A stretch of 64,000 nucleotides of DNA from Ecdyonurus torrentis (taxonomy: Eukaryota; Arthropoda; Insecta; Ephemeroptera; Heptageniidae): positions 33,255,373 through 33,319,372 of the forward strand of contig OX439127.1 of NCBI GenBank assembly GCA_949318235.1, written 5' to 3'. Position numbers and translations under genes: made by a program. Each line of letters opens with the position of its first letter. Positions within the stretch are counted from its first letter, which is position 1. The notes beneath the pieces were generated by a model, which was not told the origin of the DNA, did not search any database, and saw only the letters and a list, made by a program, of their open reading frames with translations. This document shows positions 54,950 through 64,000 of this stretch, one piece after another.

Positions 54950-56810
54950 ATTGGTAGTAGGTAATGGTGTTTTATTAATCAAATATTAGGGAAAGAAAAT
55001 CTTAATATTGATAATATTATTATTAAATATATGTCTGATGTAAGTTCTATCAAAGATATTGCTAATAATTTTGTAAATCATTTTGTAAATTCAATTGAAG
55101 ATGTAAAGATTAATTGTAATTTAATATTAAGTGAAAATTCGCTTAAATTTAATAGTAATTTACAATCAATGTATCTACCAAAATTAAATGAGAAACGAGC
55201 AGTTTATATTATTAATTTATTAAGTAAGAAAAAAGGACCAGGTCATGATAATATAGGTGTTCAGGATATTTTATTTGGTGGCGAATCATTAATTCAATAT
55301 TTAATAAGATTAACAAATATGTGTATTGAAAGCTCAGTATATCCTGATAATCTAAAATTATCATTGATAAGGCCAATTTATAAAGGTGGGGATCATAAAC
55401 TATATAATAATTTTAGACCAGTTGCTGTATCTGCTTTTGTTGATAAATTTATACAAAAACATATTGAATTATTATTGTCTGATTATTTAGAAGAATTCAA
55501 TATTATAAATAAAAATCAATATGCCTATCAAAAAAAAAAGGGTACAGCAAAATGTCTATATGATGTTTCCAATTTTATAAATGAAGAATTAGAAAAAGGG
55601 CATCATGTTCTTTGTTTATTTGTTGATTATTCCAAAGCATTTGACACTATAGACCATGACTTATTGTTAAAAGATTTAGAAGAAATTGGAATACGAGGAC
55701 CAACATTAATGTTAATTGCGAATATTATAAAAAATAGACAAGTTGCTGTCAAAATTAAAAATATTGTAAGTGAAATTAAAATAATAAAATGCGGTATAAT
55801 ACAAGGAGGGGTCTTAAGTGCTAAATTCTTTATAATTTATGTTAACAAAATTTTTAATTTACTAAAATATTGTAAAGCAAAAATGTTTGCCGATGATTTA
55901 CTTATGATAGCGGCTCATAGTAACTTTGAAGTTGCAAATAAAATGTTACAAAATGATTTTGATTCAGTTTTGGAATGGTCGCATGATAGGAAAATATTAA
56001 TTAATAGGAAAAAAACAAAAGTTATGCACATTTTTAATAAGTATACATATACTATGCAAAATATTCAATTAAGAGCTCATACTAATAAGTGTTTACATAA
56101 TTTTACTTTAAATTGTAATTGTGAGTTTGTAGAACAAGTAAATAATTATAATTACTTAGGAGCTATTATTGATCAAACATTTGATTGGGATTTGCATATT
56201 ATGCAACTGTTAAATAAATTGAGATCTGCAATTTTTAAATTAAAAACAGTAAGATCATATGTGAATGAACAGACGATGAGACAATTATATTTTTCTTTTG
56301 TACATCCACATATATTATACGGTTTATTATCTTATGGTTGTACTAAATCAGGTAAATTATGGGAATTGAAAAAAATGCAAATAAGAATATTAAAAATTTT
56401 AAAAAAAGGAAATAAGCTAAAAAGTGATCTTGAATATTTTAAGTACTTTAAGATATTGCCAATAGAAGAAATGTTTAAATGTTCTTTTATTTGTGAAAAT
56501 TATTTTGAAAATTCTCATGGTATACCGAGAACTCATATTTATAGTACCAGAACAGCAGTGACCAATCCTTTATTTGTACCAAAAATTGTAAATAGATTCA
56601 CTGAAAGGACAAAAAAATTTTTACTTCCTAAATTATGGAATCAAATTCCATCAGAATTAAAAAGTTTTGCAAATAAAAATGAAACGAAATTTAATATGAA
56701 AAAATTCTTTCTTGATAATTTATAAAATGTTGAACAATTTTTTGCTGTTTGTATTGATTAATGATGATTAATTTTTGCTTCTTGTATTATAAAAATACTT
56801 CTCTTAAATG

Positions 56811-56852
<42 letters not shown>
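54950..56852 (+). mobile_element. 5'-truncated LINE with poly(A) tail
   Basis: The element consists of the RT reading frame, a 3' UTR of about 85 bp and a pure A run of about 41 at 56812-56852. A 3' poly(A) with a missing 5' half is the normal product of abortive target-primed reverse transcription. The 5' boundary is placed just before the open frame begins (54965), so it is approximate. I could not find a clear target-site duplication on the two sides. A foldback element (54373-54829) lies just upstream, and a different retroelement tail (about 56941-57047) lies about 90 bp downstream. Confidence 0.85.
55031..56725 (+). CDS. Non-LTR retrotransposon reverse transcriptase ORF (5'-truncated)
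   Basis: This encodes the reverse transcriptase that would copy LINE RNA onto nicked target DNA (target-primed reverse transcription). The product is 564 residues from the first Met. RT landmarks appear in order: a PIYKGGD...NNFRPVAV block near residues 115-134, motif A FVDYSKAFD near 197-205, the QGGVLS block near 258-263, and the catalytic FADD box at 286-289. All three expected catalytic Asp are present (D199, D288, D289). The C-terminal part (NNYNYLGAIID near 371, FVHPHILYGLLSYG near 423, and a PKLWNQIPSEL-type end) resembles the LINE thumb/connection region. The frame stays open upstream to 54965 and reads INQILGKE, a linker usually found between endonuclease and RT, so the ATG at 55031 is probably not the original start and the N-terminal endonuclease is missing. 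No internal stop or frameshift is seen, which suggests a young insertion. The QGG instead of the commoner QGS/QGD is a mild oddity. The CR1/Jockey-like group is my best guess; the clade is unproven. Confidence 0.93.
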   Translation: MSDVSSIKDIANNFVNHFVNSIEDVKINCNLILSENSLKFNSNLQSMYLPKLNEKRAVYIINLLSKKKGPGHDNIGVQDILFGGESLIQYLIRLTNMCIESSVYPDNLKLSLIRPIYKGGDHKLYNNFRPVAVSAFVDKFIQKHIELLLSDYLEEFNIINKNQYAYQKKKGTAKCLYDVSNFINEELEKGHHVLCLFVDYSKAFDTIDHDLLLKDLEEIGIRGPTLMLIANIIKNRQVAVKIKNIVSEIKIIKCGIIQGGVLSAKFFIIYVNKIFNLLKYCKAKMFADDLLMIAAHSNFEVANKMLQNDFDSVLEWSHDRKILINRKKTKVMHIFNKYTYTMQNIQLRAHTNKCLHNFTLNCNCEFVEQVNNYNYLGAIIDQTFDWDLHIMQLLNKLRSAIFKLKTVRSYVNEQTMRQLYFSFVHPHILYGLLSYGCTKSGKLWELKKMQIRILKILKKGNKLKSDLEYFKYFKILPIEEMFKCSFICENYFENSHGIPRTHIYSTRTAVTNPLFVPKIVNRFTERTKKFLLPKLWNQIPSELKSFANKNETKFNMKKFFLDNL

Positions 56853-56854
<2 letters not shown>

Positions 56855-56940
56855 TTTTTGTGTAAATACGTACTTTATTTGCTTTTGAAATATATATAAT
56901 AAAAAATATGTATATGTAGTAATATAATATAATAAGACAC

Positions 56941-57016
56941 GATTGTGTAACAATAAATGAACCAACCGATAAGGCTATGCCTTGGTTGGACTTTGTATAT
57001 TTGTGTGTTTGAAATA

Positions 57017-57047
<31 letters not shown>
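56941..57047 (+). mobile_element. Retroelement 3' tail with hairpin and poly(A)
   Basis: A short segment with a strong hairpin (CCAACC-gat-AAGGC at 56962-56975 pairing with GCCTTGGTTGG at 56979-56989) is followed by about 30 nt of AT-rich DNA and then an A run at 57018-57047. The same design, including a 3-nt GAY bulge at the same place, occurs at 34134-34234. It looks like the 3' end of a severely truncated LINE or of a SINE using its 3' end. It differs from the 3' UTR of the full RT copy just upstream, so it appears to be another family. Confidence 0.55.
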
Positions 57048-57049
<2 letters not shown>

Positions 57050-57220
57050 TTTACAATAACTGCACACAATTAATTAAAATATGTTACACTACATCTCGTC
57101 AAAATTTTATAATTATAATCTAAACATAACTTAAAAAAGGTATTTGCAAAAAATATTTACAGCTGTGCTGTTTGAATTTAGAATTGACATAAATATAGCA
57201 CACAAAATACGTATTATACG

Positions 57221-57335
57221 CAATTATGCTGAACTTATGTCATTCATAGTAATATGGAATTAGATCAATAATAATGCTAAACACACATTATTTTTTATTC
57301 TGTGTAGCATAATTTTTATTGAATAATAGTATAAA
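57221..57335 (+). mobile_element. AGCATAAAT-rich MITE family C, copy 3 (diverged)
   Basis: CAATTATGCTGAACTTATGT and AATAATAATGCTAAACACAC follow the order seen in the other copies. TGTAGCATAATTTTTATTGA lies near the end. It is shorter and more diverged. Confidence 0.45.
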
Positions 57336-57589
57336 CTATAATATTGGCAATATTGCCATTAATAAAATGTTCCTGAAATTAGTCTATCATAATGATTATG
57401 TATCTATTTTGTCCATGTAACTATACATTACTATAAGCTACAAAAATGAATTCAATATTATAAAGCTATTATTAATTTGTTGATTTTATTGAATTTACTA
57501 TTATAATAAAAATATATTTTGTAAATATTGTATAAATATATTTTATTTTGTAATTACTGATTAATAATGATTATTAAACTTTTACAACA

Positions 57590-57852
<263 letters not shown>

Positions 57853-57891
57853 ACGGGAAATTAATCCCAATATTACGAGACGAGAATTTTT

Positions 57892-58294
<403 letters not shown>

Positions 58295-58667
58295 TACATG
58301 GAAATGATGATTTAATTTATAAAGGATATACATTTATATGTTAAAATTAAAGCCCATACTTGTTAGATCTTTGAGAAAGCAATTAATTTTAATTTCATTA
58401 AAAAAGGTAATGTTACAATGGTTGTGACGTAAGCTTACAAAATCATTAGCTTATTTGAGCGTTAAAATTAAGCTTGTATAATTTTTTATTATCATATAAT
58501 TATAGAGGTGTATATAAATAGACATTTTAAACGACACTGTTGTATAGAACGAGATAAGTATAATATTATATCATGTCAAGGTTTGTGTATTTTTAAAATT
58601 ACAAAATTATATTTTATATTAAATGGTTCAATGAATTAATTCTACACGTGAAGAGAATAAATTATGT

Positions 58668-58915
58668 AATTTATGCTGCATTTATGCCACATGGATACAT
58701 TTTAGTTATGTTAGCTCTTAGCTCGGTTTTAGCAATATTTATTCCTAATTATATATTCAATAATAATAATAATACTATACAGTACGTAACATAATAATTA
58801 TACTGTATAGTAAAAGCATTTATGTTTTTCTAAATATCAACATTTATGCTATACATGCAGCATGAATCACGTGATTTATTTTCTCCTTGCATATAGCATA
58901 AACAGTTTTAAATTC
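58668..58915 (+). mobile_element. AGCATAAAT-rich MITE family C, copy 4 (diverged, interrupted)
   Basis: It begins TAATTTATGCTGCATTTATG. Further ATTTATGCTATACATGCAGC and ATAGCATAAACAG blocks lie about 170-240 bp on. A (AAT)n stretch and an unrelated segment separate them, so it may be two partial copies. Confidence 0.4.
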
Positions 58916-59881
58916 AATCAACATATTGCTAAAAATTTCAAAAATATGAAATAAGCAAGCTTATTGCAAAAATAGTTTACGTTATTATGACAGCTAGAAA
59001 AGAAATAGAAAAACAAGTATTGTGTATTATAGTAAATATGTTATCAAATTTCAATCTTATGTATGAAAAAAGTATGAAATATTCTAAATAGATAGATCAG
59101 ATACTAATACAGCATTTTAATTTAAAAATATGATCCAAATTTGATAGTAATATAACGTTATTATATATGTAAATGACTTTTTAAATTCTGATTTCTTATT
59201 GATATACTATGCAAAAAAAAATGCAATTTTATCTACCTTGCATAATGTATATTACATCCCTGGAATCAATATTTCTTTCCAGATAATGTAAATTTGTAGT
59301 TACGGCAACGAAAATTGAAATGTTGACTGGAATTCTCCATATTGATAAAGTTGTAATACATTCTGTAACAACTTCAAACGTAATAAATGGAAAATTCATG
59401 ATGTAAAAATAGGTCAAAGGTGATATACGTTCAACTATTTTCAACTATACTATTATATAATACTTTCATACTCTATTTTTGGATCTAATTTTTCACCATA
59501 TAAATTCCGCGCATGTTTTTTTCATAAAAATAAAAAAATAAAACTATGATGCAGATTATTGATACATATTATTTCGATAAATTTCAAATAATGATTTTTT
59601 AACAGTAATATTGCAATTTATTAACAAATTCTATTGTCGCAGTTATATTTTATATTAACCGTACAAGACTTCATGACTTTTAGTAATATGTACTGCTCGA
59701 ATAAAATATGTAGTGATAAATAAATAATAAAGAAATGTATGAAGAAACAAATATAAAACATTATTCATGATTTGAAAACAATACTAAAGTGTTGATTTTG
59801 TTTAATTAACTATTCAAATCACAGATGTTTACGATTTTATAATATACATATATAATATTTATAACTTAAATTCCCCCCACT

Positions 59882-59916
<35 letters not shown>

Positions 59917-61112
59917 TTTGGGAAAAATGTCATCAAAATATCTAAAATACTTTATCTATAGTCAAAGTCACAATAATATTTTAAAAGCTCCTTTTGTTGT
60001 TGTTGTTTTGTTGTTTCAATCTTTTTCTCTTGCCCAAGGGGATATATTTTGTTTGTAATTTTTTTTTTAAATAAAATAAAAGTGGATGCCACAATCTCAT
60101 TACATTCACTGAGACCAATAAAAATAACAAATATATAACTTTGTATAAAACGTTTTTACCATATAAATTCAATTTTTTTTCTTCTTTGTATCCTTTTTAT
60201 ATTTTAAATCTGCATTTGATACTAAATTGGCATATTTTATTCTTTTTTCATCTATATTGAGAAATAATAATGAAGAGGGTGAGATTGTGTTTTATTCAAA
60301 TAATTTTTTTTTTCAACAACCTCAAATAAGTTTTGTATGTTATATATAATTTTTGAAGGCAAAGAAATTGAAAACACAGCTTTTTTTGAACACTTTTTTC
60401 CACGAAACAATAAAAAGAAAAAGTATTTTGTTCCTGGGGAGAGAGGGAATTTATAAGAAAGAGAGTAACGAGAGTTGAAAAGTGTCTGTTGGATACGCTA
60501 AGATATAACTTATATGAAAAAATAAAATTATTTATATGCAACAAATAAATTATATTTTAATTATTATTTAATTCTATACAAAATTAGCAAAACTCATACG
60601 ATTGAAGTTTTTTATAATAAATTATTTGAGTGTTATTCATTAATATAATATATTCAAATTTTAAATATGTAAATGTAGTTTATCAGTAATTAAATTTTTA
60701 CAATTTTATGTAAAAAAATTATTAGATGACTGTTGCGTAATGTTACTGTGAGGTACCAACTTTTAATAATAGTAATAAACACGTTTCTTTTTAGTAAAAT
60801 TGAGTGCATGTACAGTTTTTTTTTTCTTTTTTTTTTTTAACGCATTGATTTTGTTAAATCAAATATAAAAAGTTATATATTACTTTTTTTATAATTTTAA
60901 TTTAAATTCTCAGTAAAATATTAATTATAAAAAGTAAATTAGCAAATCTTAGTTGCATCATATTGCAATATAAATCACAAAGTTAATCAATAGCCTCGTG
61001 TCAAATTTATTTTACGTGTAAAAAAAGTTCCATATTTTTTTCCTTTGTCACTAAACTGTGAATGCAGTTTAATTATTTTTTTAATTTATATTTTTACCTT
61101 GCTATATATTTT
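58916..61112. other. AT-rich DNA, nothing recognised
   Basis: A T run at 59882-59913. The 71- and 82-codon minus-strand frames (59229-59444, 60296-60544) have no family resemblance. Confidence 0.55.
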
Positions 61113-61159
61113 CAAACCTCCTTCGACGTATACCTTCGCTATATCTAGAAGGAGGTTTG
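61113..61159. repeat. Perfect 12-bp stem hairpin
   Basis: CAAACCTCCTTC (61113-61124) and GAAGGAGGTTTG (61148-61159) are exact complements with a 23-nt loop. The function is unknown. Confidence 0.7.
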
Positions 61160-61407
61160 GATATAATACACAACATACATTATTACATGTTTCAATCTTA
61201 GAGCACAAACACATACAAAAAAGAAAAACCTTGTAACGGAAAAATTACATTTTTTTCTTAATTAAAAGCTTATTAAAAAGTTTTTATTAAAAAAAATTTG
61301 TAATTATTTTTTTTTTATTATTTTTTTTAAGGAGCAATAATCATATAAAGAGACTATTAAACATTAATTTTGAACTAAACAAAGAGGTATACTTTCATTA
61401 TAAGACT

Positions 61408-61535
61408 TCAAAAAAAAAATAATAACATAAAAATAATAATAATAAAATAGCATAACATAAAAATAATAATAATAAAATAACATAAAAATAATAATTTAAT
61501 AAAATAAAATTATAAAAATAAAATAAAAAAATAAA
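61408..61535. repeat. A-rich AATAACATAAA minisatellite
   Basis: Units such as AATAACATAAAAATAATAAT recur three times, then decay into AAAATAAAAT repeats. Confidence 0.75.
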
Positions 61536-61554
61536 ATTGTATAATATCGTATTG

Positions 61555-62360
61555 TCAGAATCCGGATAAAATTAAAAACCGGATTACGGTTAGAAAGTTA
61601 AGCGGATCTATGGATCCTGATATGATAGACAACTTTTCCCCCCGAATTGATTGATACGTTTTAAATTCAGATCAATCCTGATTGTTTCAAATCCTGATCG
61701 ATTCGGATAATTTTAAATCAATATCAGTCCAGATTTTATAAATCCGAATACTACTCTTTCTAACACGCCACTTATTTACGAATAATATTGCATTCAAATC
61801 TTATAATTATGATCGAGTTATCAGGATAGTTTTGTAGCTTGTATAATCCCCTAAAAAAATCATTAGGGTAAAAATGAAACAGTGATATTCAAAGTGAAGC
61901 TATATAGATAATTTGGAAAGAAGACTAGTGAGAAATCTAAAATAGCAAAATATTGAAGTAAAATTTATTTTCGAAATCTTTTCCCTATTAAATAGATTTA
62001 CAACACAATAATAATGTAAAAAAGAAAACGTATAGAAATTAAAGGAGACATATAGTATTATATTTTACTTTATTATTTGTTATCCGCATCAAATTTGAAT
62101 TATATACAATATTATTTAACTTCTCCGCATATCGATCATTTTTATTCACATTATGATCTGGATAATATCATCTGTATAAAAATCTAGATTTTCCTATCGG
62201 GATCATGATGTGGATCTTTAGACGGATAATAAATAATAATTTAAAAAAATATATATCCTATCATGATTATAATCCTGAATCTTGATCGATCCTGATCATA
62301 GATGAATAAAAAAAGATCCGGATTTACTTACACGGATCGTAATGCAGGTAACGGATAATT
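61555..62360. repeat. Region rich in ATCCGGAT/ATCCTGAT motifs
   Basis: Two clusters (61560-61770 and 62150-62360) are dense in GGAT/ATCC words such as AATCCGGATAAAA, GGATCCTGATATG, AATCCTGATTG, GATCGATCCTGATCA and GATCCGGATTTAC. The clusters look roughly inverted relative to each other, with about 380 bp of plain AT-rich DNA between. No strict period or exact TIR was established, so the type of repeat is undecided. Confidence 0.45.
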
Positions 62361-62753
62361 TTTACAAAGAAATATAGATCATAACTTTACAATTATTACG
62401 ATTATTTATTTTCTGCCTCATTTTACGTAGAATATATTGTAATCTAATATCTAATGTGATTTACTTATTGTAGTATAATATATACTGTATTATAATATTT
62501 TAATAACACATCTATTAAAAAAAAGCAAAATAATTAAATAAGATGTTTAAAGATTAAAAGGAAATAGTTTTTTAAAAAAATAAAGAAATTAAAAATTAAG
62601 AAATTTATCATGTAATTACATAATTCTTTAGAGTTATAATAGTAACTACCCTTAGGTTTAGTTAATATAAGATTAACTAGCTAAGATGACAACTAATTAA
62701 GGTTGTACAATCATCTGATGTTGGTTGCTTACGCATACAAGACGCATCAGGAG

Positions 62754-62757
<4 letters not shown>

Positions 62758-62812
<55 letters not shown>
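62758..62812. repeat. (GA)n microsatellite
   Basis: About 27 units. Confidence 0.97.
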
Positions 62813-62816
<4 letters not shown>

Positions 62817-62994
62817 ACAAAGTGTAAAAGGTTCTTTACGGAGCAAGTTTACTGTACAAAGTATTATACATCACATATTATAAGATTGCGTGGCAGAGAG
62901 GTAAGTTGGCTACCCACTGTGCTCTTTTTACAACCCTCCACCCTCTCTTCTCACAGTGTTATGCACCACTGAATTTGCCTCGAATGTACGCTTT

Positions 62995-62996
<2 letters not shown>

Positions 62997-63047
<51 letters not shown>
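62997..63047. repeat. (AT)n microsatellite
   Basis: A run of about 50 bp, followed by two AATATTTTATATAT units. Confidence 0.97.
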
Positions 63048-63051
<4 letters not shown>

Positions 63052-64000
63052 TTATATATAATATTTTATATATACATGCACATGAACCAACCACCCACTA
63101 CTCCCAATGCCCTTTTTTTTTTCCTTATATTTCTACGGTCACTAAACTCGTGGTACATACTTTGTTTCTTCTTCAATGCGCGATCTTAACATGTTGAAGC
63201 CACTATTACTGAACACCCAACAACTTTTAAAAGAAAAAGTTTTCATATTATTACTTTACTGTTCTTTATGTAAATCAAAATATTTTTCTCGTTACACGTT
63301 TTCCATATAATTCATGTCTTTTGATTCAGCAGGTATTATAAATAATTACATACTTTATTCAAGGCACATATGAGACTTTTTCTGCTCTATATGCATATGA
63401 ACCTTAATGATAATAGGAAAACAACAATTAATTTTGTTATAAATAATCCAATTTTCTACATATTATACGATAAACATACATTTATGAATAATTTATATAG
63501 TAAACCAATATGTAATTTGCCCGATTTAATATTTTTTATAGTCTTGTATAACGATGATTATTTAAATTATTTTGCGAAGGTACGATAGCGTCACATCTAA
63601 AAAATAACGAGAAACTTCTAGACTTAGTAATGTCTTAGAATCACCTACATTCAGGAAGCGTAATATTTAGCATACATTATTATAACATAAATGTATTATA
63701 CAGACTCTGTCATATTAAATTTTACTTTATTGCCTTAGACTGAATAAAATTTTCTATGATTTGACAAAATAAATTATGCTTTTACTTAATTTTTATATAA
63801 CATTTTTATTTTAATTCAAACTCTCAGTTAAAAAAAAACTGTAAAGCAATTAAGATTATTTGTTGTAATACATGAAATAATAAATTTTTTAATTAACCCA
63901 GGCAATTCATAGTAACAACAAGTTAAAACAAGCTTTGGTCTTGTCAAACATATGTATTTACAGTTTATGAACAATAAAAAAAACTATAATTGATTAAGTT
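63048..64000. other. AT-rich DNA, nothing recognised
   Basis: A 72-codon frame at 63370-63588 is Asn/Ile/Tyr-rich and looks random. Confidence 0.55.

Overview
This is AT-rich eukaryotic nuclear DNA, by eye about a quarter GC or less. It carries long (AT)n, (GA)n/(CT)n, (CA)n and (CTT)n microsatellites, many poly(A)/poly(T) runs, tRNA-derived SINE-like repeats, non-LTR retrotransposon pieces and short inverted-repeat DNA transposons. That combination points to an animal, probably an invertebrate. The phylum cannot be fixed from this window: AT-rich insects such as aphids, hydrozoans and some molluscs would all fit. There are no bacterial-style operons, no rRNA and no convincing free-standing tRNA gene.

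Only one long protein-coding frame is present, the reverse-transcriptase ORF (564 codons from its first Met) of a 5'-truncated non-LTR retrotransposon at about 54,950-56,852. Almost every other long open frame is a translated microsatellite. The window is therefore either intergenic or inside a very large intron. A few short segments look like possible (micro-)exons: 2406-2438 is the best, and 21594-21632 and 40747-40776 (minus strand) are weaker. None can be proved from sequence alone.

Layout. About 1-5 kb holds a 110-bp inverted-repeat element, the candidate microexon, and a non-autonomous hAT-like element (3196-4841) with 14-bp TIRs, a perfect 8-bp target duplication and paired GC-rich subterminal hairpins. 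About 5-12 kb is mostly microsatellites with a few GC-elevated unidentified patches. About 12.5-13.5 kb has a TTAA-flanked MITE copy, a retroelement 3' tail with poly(A), and a possible decayed coding segment. A tRNA-like SINE lies at 19.2 kb and a relative at 34.9 kb. At 22.85-23.67 kb is a large inverted repeat whose GC-rich arms are made of about 33-bp subrepeats. A foldback MITE family occurs at 30.7 and 44.3 kb. The 41.7-42.6 kb region carries a diverged TTAA MITE, a 120-bp palindromic element and a 243-bp MITE with a 9-bp target duplication. From 48 to 59 kb there are four copies of an AGCATAAAT-rich MITE, two more TTAA MITEs, a 457-bp foldback element, the LINE, a second retroelement tail with a conserved hairpin, and a near-perfect 120-bp-arm palindrome built from a tRNA-like sequence between two (AT)n tracts. 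About 61.5-62.4 kb is rich in ATCCGGAT/ATCCTGAT-type motifs.

The elements do not form a pathway. The LINE is a candidate source of reverse transcriptase for its own family, and the small TIR elements lack transposase and would depend on enzymes encoded elsewhere. Identities and copy relations were judged by reading and hand alignment, with no database search.
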